Shown: positions 44,547-52,665 of the stretch, piece after piece
How positions within the stretch are numbered: position 1 is the stretch's first letter
Layout: each line of letters starts with the position of its first letter
Assembly (NCBI GenBank): GCA_002398875.1
Contig: DHCC01000074.1
Coordinates: 1-52,665 of the forward strand
Length of the DNA: 52,665 nucleotides
Direction of reading: 5' to 3'
Origin: Bacteroidales bacterium UBA4912
GTDB lineage: Bacteria > Bacteroidota > Bacteroidia > Bacteroidales > Dysgonomonadaceae
Made by a program: the position numbers and the translations under genes
The notes under the pieces: model-generated
Told to the model about the DNA's origin: nothing
Databases searched by the model: none
The model's input: the letters and a program-made list of their open reading frames with translations, nothing else

Positions 44547-45911
44547 CTATTTATAGTAAATCTTATATGACCAGGGTGAGAGTGTCATCTCTTTCACCGA
44601 TTCAGCCTTATTGGAATCAGGAAAGGTATAGTAATCTCTTCCCGGAACCTGCTCATTGAACGTGACGTCGACTTCCTGATCAGTCAGATTAAAGACCGAA
44701 ATAACTTCATTATCTCCATATTTTCTGCTGAAAGACCATACACTACTTGGATTACTGTTAGTAATTTCAACCATTTCGCCATCCTTTTCCTGTGACTGAA
44801 GTGCAGGGTTATGCTCTTTTAAGTTACTCAGCTCTGCATAAAAATCAGTGAAGCTATCAGTGTCTGTCCAGTCGATCGTATCCTTTTCGAAAAATTCAAG
44901 TCGATTATCAAACCCCACCTCCTGACCACTGTATATTAGAGGCATACCGGGCATAACATAGATCAGTGCAGCGAAAGCTTCAGCAGCTTCGCCCATACGT
45001 TCGAACTCCGTACCATTCCATGAGTTTTCATCATGATTTGATGTAAAAAACATTGGTATTGCGTGTGAGGGGAAACTACTGATCATGTTACTCAATGACA
45101 AACGGAGTGAATCAACATTACTTTTTCCCTGAGCAACTGAATTCATTGTATGATGAAAATCCCAGGCATAGAAGGCATTGAAAACCGTTTCGTTCAACTC
45201 AGGCTTTTCTGCCTCTGCCAATAAGAATATATCAGACTTGAGTGATTTAAGTGAATCACTTGCAACAACCCAGAAATCTGTAGGCAATTCATAAGCCACG
45301 TCACACCTGAACCCATCAATATCAGTTTCATTTATCCAGAACATCATAGAGCTGATCATCTCACTACGCAACTCATCATTGCTGTAATCCAGCTGAGCAA
45401 TATCTGTCCAGTCGTACCTTACAGCAAGGCCTCCCAAACTATCTCTGACATACCATTCCGGATGCTCCTCAACCCACACTGCATCTCTTGACGTGTGATT
45501 GGCAACCCAATCCAAAACAACCTTCATACCCAGATTATGCGCTACACTAACAACTGATTTAAAATCATCAAGTGTTCCGAATTCACTATTAATTTCGGTA
45601 TAATTTTTTATAGAATAATAGCTTCCGAGAGTACCTTTACGATCCTCCTCACCAATTGTTTGTATAGGCATAAACCAAAGGATATCAACCCCCAGCTCCT
45701 GAAGTCGCGGCAGATGTTCGGTCAAAGCATTAAAAGTTCCTTCGGGTGTAAACTGACGAGTATTAACCTCATATATCACAGCATCATATACCCACTCAGG
45801 ATGCACACTTTCAGTCTTTTTTTTATACCCGGAGGATGAACTGTCACCGCAGGATATCAACAGAGCAACTGCTATTAACAAAAAATACTGTATGTTAAAT
45901 ATTCTGCTCAT
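44547..45911 (-). CDS. GH13 alpha-amylase-family lipoprotein
   Basis: A 454-residue enzyme. The N-terminal hydrophobic stretch ends in LLISC with Cys21 as the lipid anchor, followed by a Ser-rich tether. The GH13 motifs are complete: DWVANHT (134-140), nucleophile D204 (GFRCD), acid/base E233 (LLAEAEK) and D294 (FTSNHDENSW). A short C-terminal beta domain ends the protein. It cuts alpha-1,4-glucans, probably maltodextrins, at the envelope. It lies 62 bp downstream of the MFS transporter, forming an uptake operon under the LacI-type regulator. Compared with classic alpha-amylases it is compact, so a maltogenic or neopullulanase-like specificity is possible. Confidence 0.88.
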   Translation of the reverse strand: MSRIFNIQYFLLIAVALLISCGDSSSSGYKKKTESVHPEWVYDAVIYEVNTRQFTPEGTFNALTEHLPRLQELGVDILWFMPIQTIGEEDRKGTLGSYYSIKNYTEINSEFGTLDDFKSVVSVAHNLGMKVVLDWVANHTSRDAVWVEEHPEWYVRDSLGGLAVRYDWTDIAQLDYSNDELRSEMISSMMFWINETDIDGFRCDVAYELPTDFWVVASDSLKSLKSDIFLLAEAEKPELNETVFNAFYAWDFHHTMNSVAQGKSNVDSLRLSLSNMISSFPSHAIPMFFTSNHDENSWNGTEFERMGEAAEAFAALIYVMPGMPLIYSGQEVGFDNRLEFFEKDTIDWTDTDSFTDFYAELSNLKEHNPALQSQEKDGEMVEITNSNPSSVWSFSRKYGDNEVISVFNLTDQEVDVTFNEQVPGRDYYTFPDSNKAESVKEMTLSPWSYKIYYK

Positions 45912-45973
45912 AATATTATACTTTTATAAGTTATCAAGAACAAATCACATCTATCTGACAAGTGTGGAGTCAT

Positions 45974-47503
45974 TCACTTTCTCTTCAAACGATAAACATC
46001 ATCTTTATCCTGAACAATAAATACACTAAACGCACCTAAAACAAGGGAACAACCTGCAAGAACCATAGTAAGTATTACCTGCCCGTGAAACAATTCACGA
46101 GTAATAAATCCCAGTATACTGGCGGCAAGTATCTGTGGTATAACTATAAAGAAATTGAATATTCCCATATATGTACCCATCTTATCAGCGGGTAGTGAAC
46201 CTGTAAGTATAGCATAAGGCATTGATAATATACTTCCCCATGCAAAGCCTACCCCAATCATTGGAATAAGCAATATATTGGGATCTTTTATGAAGTAAAG
46301 AGAAATAAAGGATATTCCACCTAAAGCAAGAGCAAGAGCATGAGTTGCCTTACGCCCAATCTGACGGGCTATAAGAGGAAGCAGAAATGCACTTATTGCG
46401 GACACTGCGTTGTAGACAGCAAACAGTACACCTACCCAATTGGCTCCCATATTATATAATTCGGAAGACGAATCTGTTGTCCCGTATATATGCTGTGTTA
46501 TTGCAGGAGTTGTATAAATCCACATTGCATAAAAAGCAAGCCATGAAAAAAACTGAACAACAGCCAGTTGACCCATTGTTTTCGGCATGTGCAGCAGGTC
46601 ATTCATAATCCCTACCATTCCTCTTGGCTTATTATTTTTTCTTGTGATAAAGGCTGAAATAATCAGAATTAAACCAAAAGCAAGGAGTAGTCCTGATATA
46701 ATATATAACTGAGCATTATCATCATCAAGATTAAAAGCCATTATCAGTAGTGTGAAAGCAACACCTGCAACAGTCCATATTATTCCTCTTTTCATGAATT
46801 GTTTAGAAGTTACAGGAGGTTTTATAACCGTTTTGATACCTGTAGATTTCTCTTTTTCCTCTTCAAATGCAGCTAACTCTTCAGGTGAATATTCTTTGGA
46901 CGTTATAACTGTGTACAACACTGAAGCATAAAGTACTACTCCGCCAATATAAAATGAGAGTTTCACTGATTGAGGAATAATACCCTCAGCAGCAGTATTT
47001 GGTACGCCAAACCAGTTGGTTAATACATAAGGCAATGCAGAAGCAATTACTGCGCCTGTGCCAATGAAGAAACTTTGCATTGCAAAGCCCATTGTACGCT
47101 GTTCTGATGGAAGGTTATCTCCTACAAATGCCCTAAAAGGTTCCATTGAAATGTTGATTGAAGCATCCATAATCCACAACATTCCTGCGGCGATCCATAA
47201 CGAAGGAGAGTTTGGCATAATAAACAATGCCAGAGTAGTAAACATAGCACCAATCATAAAATAGGGACGTCGGCGCCCAAAACGGCTCCAGGTCTTATCA
47301 CTGAAGTGACCTATAATTGGTTGAACGATCAATCCTGTTATTGGAGCGGCAATCCACAGAATAGGTATATCTTCTACCCTTGCACCAAGAGTTTCAAAAA
47401 TACGGCTAACGTTAGCGTTCTGTAAAGCAAAGCCAAACTGGATACCTAAGAAACCGAAACTCATGTTCCATATTTCCCAAAAGGATAATCGTCTTTTCTT
47501 CAT
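45974..47503 (-). CDS. MFS maltose/maltodextrin transporter (GPH/SLC45-like)
   Basis: A 509-residue inner-membrane permease with about 12 predicted helices. It starts with FWEIWNMSFGFLGIQFGFALQNANVSRIFETLG, and the first cytosolic loop has the MFS signature HFSDKTWSRFGRRRPY. A long central loop (about 205-235) and two extra hydrophobic segments (about 237-285) lie between the halves. The sequence resembles the sugar permeases found with maltose genes in Bacteroidota. Coupled to a LacI regulator upstream and a GH13 enzyme downstream, it probably imports maltose or short maltodextrins by proton symport (inference from context). Confidence 0.85.
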   Translation of the reverse strand: MKKRRLSFWEIWNMSFGFLGIQFGFALQNANVSRIFETLGARVEDIPILWIAAPITGLIVQPIIGHFSDKTWSRFGRRRPYFMIGAMFTTLALFIMPNSPSLWIAAGMLWIMDASINISMEPFRAFVGDNLPSEQRTMGFAMQSFFIGTGAVIASALPYVLTNWFGVPNTAAEGIIPQSVKLSFYIGGVVLYASVLYTVITSKEYSPEELAAFEEEKEKSTGIKTVIKPPVTSKQFMKRGIIWTVAGVAFTLLIMAFNLDDDNAQLYIISGLLLAFGLILIISAFITRKNNKPRGMVGIMNDLLHMPKTMGQLAVVQFFSWLAFYAMWIYTTPAITQHIYGTTDSSSELYNMGANWVGVLFAVYNAVSAISAFLLPLIARQIGRKATHALALALGGISFISLYFIKDPNILLIPMIGVGFAWGSILSMPYAILTGSLPADKMGTYMGIFNFFIVIPQILAASILGFITRELFHGQVILTMVLAGCSLVLGAFSVFIVQDKDDVYRLKRK

Positions 47504-47562
47504 GATTTTGTTTTTGATAATTTGATTTAGGTATACTATGCGATACTTAAAGTGATAATAGA

Positions 47563-47570
47563 CAAATATA
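47563..47570 (-). promoter_or_regulatory. Putative -7 element of the transporter operon
   Basis: Reads TATATTTG on the minus strand, about 60 bp upstream of the transporter ATG. An inverted repeat lies just upstream (47572-47589) and a LacI-type operator about 55 bp further upstream. Confidence 0.5.
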
Positions 47571-47571
47571 A

Positions 47572-47589
47572 TAGTGTTTCCCTACACTA
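47572..47589. promoter_or_regulatory. Inverted repeat next to the transporter -7 element
   Basis: TAGTGT (47572-47577) and ACACTA (47584-47589) form a 6-bp dyad with a 6-bp centre, located between the -7 and -33 positions. It is a possible second operator. Confidence 0.35.
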
Positions 47590-47621
47590 GTAACACAAAA
47601 AACAATGTAATTTAAATAAAT

Positions 47622-48647
47622 TTACGCAAACGTTTGCAACTGTTTAGTCGACTCTTTTATTATCAGTTCTGTTTTAATCACTCTGCTCACAACGCCTTCT
47701 TTTACCTCTTTTCCCTCAATACGATTAATTAAAAGACGAGCAGCAGCTTTTCCCATTTCAAATCCGTTTTGATCTACACTGGTAAGTCTTGGATAGGTTA
47801 CTTCTGTAATATAACTGCTGGTGAATCCGCAAACGGATATATCCTCCGGTACTCTGAATCCGTAACTCTTGACTATTTGTATGCAGAATGCAGCAACCTC
47901 ATCATTTATACAGAAAAACGCATCCGGGACAGGATCAAGTTTAAGCATTTCAGGTATTACTTTTTTTGCAAGATCAACAGTATCACAAATTTCAATATAT
48001 TTCTTATCAATCTTCATCTTATTCTTTCTCAAAGCATCTTCGTAACCCATCCTCCTGTTATTTGATATGGGCATTGTTGGTACAGAACCTAAAAAGGCTA
48101 TGTTCCTACATCCTGTATTTATAATATGTTCAACAGCATTAAATGCACCTGCATAATCATCTACTACAACCTTGTCTGTGTTTATACCCGTACATATACG
48201 ATCAAAAAACAGAAGATGAACGTTATTATCTATTATGTCCTGAAAATGGTCGTATTTTACTGTTGTTTTAGATTGGGATATCAAGATACCGCAGACCCTT
48301 GCATCCAAAAGAGTTTCTACACTTCTGACTTCCCTCTCATAATCTTCATTTGAGTGTGTTATGAGCAGATTATAACCTTTACTTTCCGCTTCCTGTTGAA
48401 TACCATCCAGTACAGTTGAGAAAAAATAGTGAACAATTTCAGGAACAATCACACCAATAGTATTATTTTTATTAGTACGCAACTGTAGCGCAAGTTTATT
48501 GGGTTTGTAATTATGTTCCTCTGCATATGCTTTTACCGCTTCACGCGTAAACTTACTGATTGCAGGATGATCACGCATAGCACGGGAAACAGTTGAAGTT
48601 GATAAATTCAGTGCTTTAGCAATATCTTTTAAGGTAATTTGTCCCAT
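47622..48647 (-). CDS. LacI-family transcriptional regulator of maltodextrin genes
   Basis: A 341-residue regulator. The N-terminal helix-turn-helix ITLKDIAKALNLSTSTVSRAMRD (4-26) and the hinge region with KPNKLALQL (about 49-57) are canonical. A periplasmic-binding-protein-like effector domain follows (about 62-330). The genes directly downstream are a sugar MFS permease and a GH13 enzyme, so maltose or a maltodextrin is the likely effector. A perfect palindromic operator overlaps its own 3' end. It has a separate promoter. Confidence 0.92.
   Translation of the reverse strand: MGQITLKDIAKALNLSTSTVSRAMRDHPAISKFTREAVKAYAEEHNYKPNKLALQLRTNKNNTIGVIVPEIVHYFFSTVLDGIQQEAESKGYNLLITHSNEDYEREVRSVETLLDARVCGILISQSKTTVKYDHFQDIIDNNVHLLFFDRICTGINTDKVVVDDYAGAFNAVEHIINTGCRNIAFLGSVPTMPISNNRRMGYEDALRKNKMKIDKKYIEICDTVDLAKKVIPEMLKLDPVPDAFFCINDEVAAFCIQIVKSYGFRVPEDISVCGFTSSYITEVTYPRLTSVDQNGFEMGKAAARLLINRIEGKEVKEGVVSRVIKTELIIKESTKQLQTFA
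47626..47637. promoter_or_regulatory. LacI-family operator
   Basis: GCAAACGTTTGC is a perfect 12-bp palindrome with the central CG step typical of LacI/GalR-family sites. It overlaps the last codons of the LacI-type gene and sits about 55 bp upstream of the transporter -7 element. It is the best candidate binding site for the adjacent regulator. Confidence 0.75.
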
Positions 48648-48681
48648 ATTTCAATTGTCTCATAGTTTGTAGACTGTTTAC

Positions 48682-48712
48682 CAAAATTAGCAATAATATA
48701 AGAAGGAATCAA
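48682..48712 (-). promoter_or_regulatory. Promoter of the LacI-type gene
   Basis: On the minus strand, TTG at 48712-48710, a 20-nt spacer and TAATTTTG at 48689-48682. It predicts a leader of about 30 nt. Confidence 0.5.
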
Positions 48713-48773
48713 CATAATTATGAAATAATTAATGTTTTGATATTTAAAATGGCTATAGTAAGGATAAAATTTA

Positions 48774-48781
48774 TATTTTTG
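48774..48781 (+). promoter_or_regulatory. Putative -7 element of the arginine deiminase gene
   Basis: TATTTTTG matches TAnnTTTG, 26 bp before the ATG at 48808. No -33 element is clear at the usual distance. Confidence 0.4.
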
Positions 48782-48807
48782 TTAATAATAATTTCTATTC
48801 TATTTGT

Positions 48808-50064
48808 ATGACGGAATCTAAAATATCCTTGAACATTCAGTCCGAGGTAGGTAAACTTGAAGCAGTTATATTGCACTACCCGGGTGCTGAAGTGGAAAAT
48901 ATGACTCCACGCAACGCTCAAAGAGCACTATATAGTGACATCCTCAATTTATCAATTGCCCGTAAAGAGTACGACCAGTTACAGGGGGTACTTCAAAAGA
49001 CTTCAAGAGTTTATGAAGTTTCGGATCTCCTCACTAAAGTACTCGAAAGAGAAGATTTAAAAGAAAATCTTATTCTGAAAATAAGTGAAATGGAGCAGGT
49101 TTCGGGATATGTTGATTATCTCATGAAACTATCACCTCAAAATCTTTCGAAAATACTAATAGAAGGATTACCGATTAAGATAAATACACTTACGGACTTC
49201 CTTCGTGATGAGTATTACGCACTTAAGCCTCTTTACAATTTCTACTTTACACGTGATGCCAGTGCAATAATCGGGAATAATGCAATAGTATGTAAAATGG
49301 CTAACAATGTGCGTCTTCGTGAATCACTTATAATGGATGCTATTTTTCAAAGTGGACTCTTTTTCGACTCAAATACTATTAACACATACGATTTATCCCG
49401 CAACAACCCGATGGTTAAAGTAGAAGGTGGAGATATTCTTGTGATAAGAGACAATATCTTACTTGTAGGAAATGGATCCAGAACAAGTTCACAGGGAATC
49501 GATCTTCTCGTGCAGGAGTTTTGTAAAACCGACACCGGTAAGAAACATGTAATCGTGCAACAGCTGCCAGAGTCACCCGAATCATTTATCCACCTGGATA
49601 TGGTTTTCACTATGCTTGACTCCAACACAGCAATGGTATATAAACCACTAATAATGGGAAGCTCGCCCTACCAAACCGTTCACATTCAGATTGAAAATGG
49701 CAAGGTAGTCAAAATATCATCAGCGACAGGAATACTTAGTTTGCTCAAAAAGCTCGGAATCGAAATTGACCCAGTTGTTTGTGGCGGAAAAGCAGATGAC
49801 TGGGATCAGGAAAGAGAACAATGGCATAGTGGAGCAAATTTTCTTGCAATAGCTCCAGGTAAGGTAATCTCTTATGCACGTAATATTCACACACTTGAAG
49901 AACTCAGCAAGAACGGTTTTGAGATAGTTGCTGCACGCGATATCATAAATGACAACTATAATCTTGAAACATCTAAAAGATGTGTTATAACAATCGAAGG
50001 TTCTGAATTGCCGCGAGGCGGGGGTGGTCCACGATGTATGACAATGCCTTTGAGACGCAGTTAA
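48808..50064 (+). CDS. arcA: Arginine deiminase
   Basis: A 418-residue enzyme of normal length, hydrolysing arginine to citrulline and ammonia. Family motifs: FTRD (147-150), EGGD (206-209), the catalytic His262 block SFIHLDMVFTML, and the nucleophile Cys410 in the C-terminal GGGGPRCMTMPL. No carbamoyltransferase, carbamate kinase or arginine/ornithine antiporter lies beside it, so a complete deiminase pathway is not shown here. It is divergent from the LacI gene and converges on the HAD gene with a 12-bp gap. Confidence 0.93.
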   Translation: MTESKISLNIQSEVGKLEAVILHYPGAEVENMTPRNAQRALYSDILNLSIARKEYDQLQGVLQKTSRVYEVSDLLTKVLEREDLKENLILKISEMEQVSGYVDYLMKLSPQNLSKILIEGLPIKINTLTDFLRDEYYALKPLYNFYFTRDASAIIGNNAIVCKMANNVRLRESLIMDAIFQSGLFFDSNTINTYDLSRNNPMVKVEGGDILVIRDNILLVGNGSRTSSQGIDLLVQEFCKTDTGKKHVIVQQLPESPESFIHLDMVFTMLDSNTAMVYKPLIMGSSPYQTVHIQIENGKVVKISSATGILSLLKKLGIEIDPVVCGGKADDWDQEREQWHSGANFLAIAPGKVISYARNIHTLEELSKNGFEIVAARDIINDNYNLETSKRCVITIEGSELPRGGGGPRCMTMPLRRS

Positions 50065-50076
50065 TAAGCCAGTCAT

Positions 50077-50769
50077 TCAGAGAATATCCTTTATTTTCAG
50101 GAGAGAATCAACTGTATAAGTTGGTTCAAATTCAACAGGTTTATTTTGCGATGGATTGAACCAGATCTGGTCAATCCGGCTGTTTCGTGCACCAACAATG
50201 TCAGCTTCCCAACTGTCACCAATCATTATTGTTTTATCACGTTTAGAGTTGGTGTTTTTTAATGCATAAGTAAACATCCCAGCATGAGGTTTGTTAATAT
50301 TCGCATCTTCCGACAAAATAATCTTATCGAAGTATGGTCTCAAACCGGAGTTTTCTATTTTCTTGAACTGTACTTCCCTGAATCCATTGGAAAGAATATG
50401 CATACGGTATCGTGGCTTTAGATACTCCAACAGCTCAATAGTACCATCAATAAGTTTGGTCTTACGTGTAGTACGTTCAAGAAAATCATCACTTATCTTT
50501 TTGGCATACTCAGGATCGTCAATACCAAACTCTCTTACGGGAATAAGAAATCTCTCAACAATAAGCTCTTCTTTATTTATTGATCCCTGACGATACAATC
50601 CCCATAAAAGATTATTACTTGGCATATAAACATTGTAATACTCATTAAATGTTGGGTAATATTTCGAATACCCATAATCGTTGTAAATCTCTTCCAAACA
50701 CTCTTTGCCATTAAGATGGATATCCCAAAGCGTATCGTCGAGATCAATAAAAAGACTCTTATAAATCAT
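50077..50769 (-). CDS. YjjG-type HAD hydrolase (5'-nucleotidase-like)
   Basis: A 230-residue HAD-superfamily phosphatase with motif I DLDDT (nucleophile D9, D11), motif II HILSNG (about 134-139), the motif III Lys in NKPHAGMF, and motif IV GDSWEADIVGA (about 188-198). The helical cap (about 20-110) and overall pattern fit the YjjG/YfnB family, nucleotidases that can clear non-canonical pyrimidine nucleotides. It is the last gene of a minus-strand run after rsmI and the coiled-coil lipoprotein (10-bp gap). The precise substrate is not determined by sequence. Confidence 0.85.
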   Translation of the reverse strand: MIYKSLFIDLDDTLWDIHLNGKECLEEIYNDYGYSKYYPTFNEYYNVYMPSNNLLWGLYRQGSINKEELIVERFLIPVREFGIDDPEYAKKISDDFLERTTRKTKLIDGTIELLEYLKPRYRMHILSNGFREVQFKKIENSGLRPYFDKIILSEDANINKPHAGMFTYALKNTNSKRDKTIMIGDSWEADIVGARNSRIDQIWFNPSQNKPVEFEPTYTVDSLLKIKDIL

Positions 50770-50779
50770 GTACAGCGCT

Positions 50780-51634
50780 CTAGCTAACCTCTATTATAAG
50801 GTATTTAGTCAGACTCCAGAATCTCTGAGTATCTGTTATCTGAAAAACAAGATTACCATCACTACCTTTCACAAATTCATACGTACCTTCGGGATGAGTT
50901 GACCAAAGTTTACCTTTTGCTGAATATAAGGGTATTTCGGTAACTTCTCGAATATCGATTTGCAAAAAATAATCTTTATTAAAAGTGTCTTGCATTACAC
51001 GTGTTGCCTGCAAAAAACCACCTGAAAGAATCTTCTGATCTTTTAGTTCATTAGCTGTACCAAATACGTAATAAGCTGTATGAAGTGACTTGTCCTGCTC
51101 CTGTATAACCGCATATTGCTGCTCAGTTTCAAGGGCCAGCGATGTAATATCTTGAGAAAGCAATGCAATTTGCTCATCCTTCAGTGCAAGCTCTTTTTGA
51201 AGTTCAGCTAACCTTCCTGTGCTCTCCTGCATCTCGCGGTTGAGCCTGCTAATAGTGTTTTTTAAAGAAGCAAGCTCAGTGTTACTGCTGCTATACTTCT
51301 TATTAAGTGCTTCCAACTGAGCCTTATTACGTTTCAGGATTTCATTTATCATACTGAAGTTTTCATTAACCCTATCCTTAGTGTCCTTATTCATCTCACC
51401 TGACTGTGCAGATTGAGTTGATATGTATTTCTCCGCTTCTCTTATCCTTTCAAAATTTGCTTCTACCTCACTAATAACGGACATCATTTCTGCAGCTTCA
51501 CTTTCTGCATCTGCAGATTGCATCAAAAGAGAGTCGCGCTCGGCTTGTAACTCCTTAAATTCTTTCGACTCTTTTACATTAGTACATGAAACTATAAGTC
51601 CCATTACAAGAAATAAAATCCATACTTTTTTCAT
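50780..51634 (-). CDS. Coiled-coil lipoprotein
   Basis: A 284-residue envelope protein. The signal peptide ends in LIVSC with Cys17 as the lipidated residue. Residues about 22-195 are strongly alpha-helical, rich in Glu, Leu, Lys and Ser with heptad patterning, predicting a long coiled coil. The C-terminal 85 residues form a separate beta-rich domain (FLQIDIREVTEIPLYSAKGK; EGTYEFVKGSDGNLVFQI). Similar Bacteroidota proteins have been named after a collagen-binding adhesin, but I see nothing here that proves adhesion. It sits between rsmI (24-bp gap) and the HAD gene (10-bp gap). Confidence 0.75.
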   Translation of the reverse strand: MKKVWILFLVMGLIVSCTNVKESKEFKELQAERDSLLMQSADAESEAAEMMSVISEVEANFERIREAEKYISTQSAQSGEMNKDTKDRVNENFSMINEILKRNKAQLEALNKKYSSSNTELASLKNTISRLNREMQESTGRLAELQKELALKDEQIALLSQDITSLALETEQQYAVIQEQDKSLHTAYYVFGTANELKDQKILSGGFLQATRVMQDTFNKDYFLQIDIREVTEIPLYSAKGKLWSTHPEGTYEFVKGSDGNLVFQITDTQRFWSLTKYLIIEVS

Positions 51635-51658
51635 AAATAATAATATTTATATTTTACA

Positions 51659-52330
51659 TTAATCTCTGCCTTTAACTACTATAACAAACTCACCCCTTGG
51701 TTCGTTTTCAGTAAAATGATTAGTTAGCTCTTCAAGCGTTCCTCGAACTGTTTCTGCATATAATTTTGAAATCTCTCTCGAAACAGAAGCCTGTCTTTCA
51801 TTACCCATATTTTCTGCCAGTTGACTAAGTGTCTTTACTACTCTGTATGGAGATTCATAAAATATCATTGTTCTCGTTTCTTCAGAAAGTTGTTTTAGAC
51901 GTGTCTGCCTTCCCTTTTTTTGGGGAAGAAACCCTTCAAAACAGAAACGGTCATTGGGTAATCCTGATTCAACAAGTGCAGGCACAAAAGCTGTAGCACC
52001 CGGGAGACATTCAACCTCAACACCCTCACTAATACAATCTCTTACAATCATATATCCTGGATCTGAAATGGATGGAGTACCGGCATCTGATATCAAAGCA
52101 ATAATCTCACCTGCTTTCATTCTATCCACCATACGCGCAGTAGTTTTATGCTCATTAAATTTATGATACGACTGCATGTGGGTTTCTATTCCGAAGTGTT
52201 TCATCAATACGCCACTTGTTCTGGTGTCCTCTGCTAAGATAACATCACACTCTTTGAGCACATTCAATGCTCTTAAAGTTATATCTTCCAAATTTCCTAC
52301 AGGTGTGGGTACAACAAACAGTTTTCCCAT
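51659..52330 (-). CDS. rsmI: 16S rRNA (cytidine-1402 2'-O)-methyltransferase
   Basis: A 223-residue SAM-dependent methyltransferase of the tetrapyrrole-methylase fold. The N-terminal motif VVPTPVGNLEDITLRAL, AEDTRTSG, the SAM-loop SDAGTPSISDPG (about 80-92) and FEGFLPQKKG are all diagnostic. It methylates C1402 of 16S rRNA in the decoding centre. It lies 8 bp downstream of the gene at the window edge and upstream of the lipoprotein gene, in a compact minus-strand run. Confidence 0.95.
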   Translation of the reverse strand: MGKLFVVPTPVGNLEDITLRALNVLKECDVILAEDTRTSGVLMKHFGIETHMQSYHKFNEHKTTARMVDRMKAGEIIALISDAGTPSISDPGYMIVRDCISEGVEVECLPGATAFVPALVESGLPNDRFCFEGFLPQKKGRQTRLKQLSEETRTMIFYESPYRVVKTLSQLAENMGNERQASVSREISKLYAETVRGTLEELTNHFTENEPRGEFVIVVKGRD

Positions 52331-52338
52331 CTTTATAT

Positions 52339-52665
52339 TTACTTAAATCCTTTTTTAATAGTAAATAGAAAATCAATCACTGTGGGATTTTCCAAATCCG
52401 CTGAAACATTCTCTCTAATAAACTCTTCGGCCTCTTCGTAGGTCCCCAGTTGATTTAGCTTTTCAATAGTACTGTTCATCCTGTGCCTATCATTTCCAAA
52501 CAGTTCACGCTGAAAAAGGAATCTGTCATTCAAACTAATACCTCTTTTTAAATCAATAAAAGATGGAATATTAGCTTCACGCTTTATCTGTTGACTGTGA
52601 TCCGAATGTTGCGGATTTCTGTATTCAGGTAATGCAATTCCTTCAGCATATTTGTTACCTGTATT
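52339..52665 (-). CDS. Conserved protein of unknown function (5'-truncated)
   Basis: The frame is open from the right edge to the stop at 52339, giving 108 C-terminal residues of a longer cytosolic protein. The visible part has a hydrophilic linker rich in Gln, Pro and His, then a helical domain with ISLNDRFLFQRELFG and a second pair of helices ending DFLFTIKKGFK. I recall this kind of C-terminus from unnamed Bacteroidota proteins near rsmI but cannot assign a function. A TTG at 52533 could mimic a start, but the frame clearly continues upstream. Confidence 0.6.
   Translation of the reverse strand, partial: NTGNKYAEGIALPEYRNPQHSDHSQQIKREANIPSFIDLKRGISLNDRFLFQRELFGNDRHRMNSTIEKLNQLGTYEEAEEFIRENVSADLENPTVIDFLFTIKKGFK

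Overview
The window looks like a low-GC Bacteroidota (order Bacteroidales) chromosome. The evidence is the repeated TAnnTTTG promoter element (usually TATCTTTG), the near absence of Shine-Dalgarno sequences, tRNAs without an encoded CCA, a fused PurL/PurQ, a GT3-type glycogen synthase, SusA/SusG-like GH13 enzymes, and DUF4954 and DUF3244 family members. A Dysgonomonadaceae or Porphyromonadaceae-like genome is my best guess, but the sequence alone does not fix the genus. No insertion sequence, prophage, CRISPR array or rRNA operon was seen.

Layout, left to right. (1) 1-3745: the end of a starch-utilisation cluster, with a 5'-truncated neopullulanase-like GH13 enzyme and a large multidomain GH13 surface lipoprotein. 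(2) 3746-18954: the core translation and transcription block. It runs rpsU (with an unusual leader), a Xer-type recombinase, hpf, tRNA-Thr/Tyr/Gly/Thr, tuf, tRNA-Trp, secE, nusG, rplK, rplA, rplJ, rplL, rpoB, rpoC, and ends at a strong bidirectional terminator. RNA hairpins sit in several of the gaps, including a terminator-like one between rplL and rpoB. (3) 19062-29101: housekeeping genes ppk1, a YfcE-like phosphoesterase, a LysE exporter, purL, a thioesterase, dprA and recA. (4) 29245-33128: a DUF4954 beta-helix protein followed by serine acetyltransferase and cysteine synthase. (5) 33129-40917: mfd diverging from glycogen synthase (GT3) and glycogen phosphorylase (GT35). (6) 41016-44507: a putative regulatory module (membrane TPR-HTH regulator, secreted DUF3244-like protein, short AraC-type regulator) and a flavodoxin. 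(7) 44547-48647: a maltodextrin module (LacI regulator, MFS sugar transporter, GH13 lipoprotein) with a clear LacI-type palindrome. (8) 48808-52665: arginine deiminase, then a minus-strand run of rsmI, a coiled-coil lipoprotein and a HAD phosphatase, with a partial gene at the right edge.

Alpha-glucan metabolism recurs: surface and periplasmic breakdown at the left edge, uptake plus a GH13 enzyme under LacI control on the right, and glycogen synthesis and phosphorolysis between them. Most of the window is ordinary chromosomal backbone.

The most unusual signals are these. First, an 11-nt perfect complement to the expected 16S rRNA 3' tail at the very start of the rpsU leader, together with a strong Shine-Dalgarno sequence on hpf two genes downstream, in a phylum whose ribosomes normally hide the anti-SD by means of bS21. 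Second, the TPR-HTH/DUF3244/AraC module. Third, a pentanucleotide repeat in the leader of glycogen phosphorylase. Fourth, a tRNA-Thr with an acceptor-stem mismatch.
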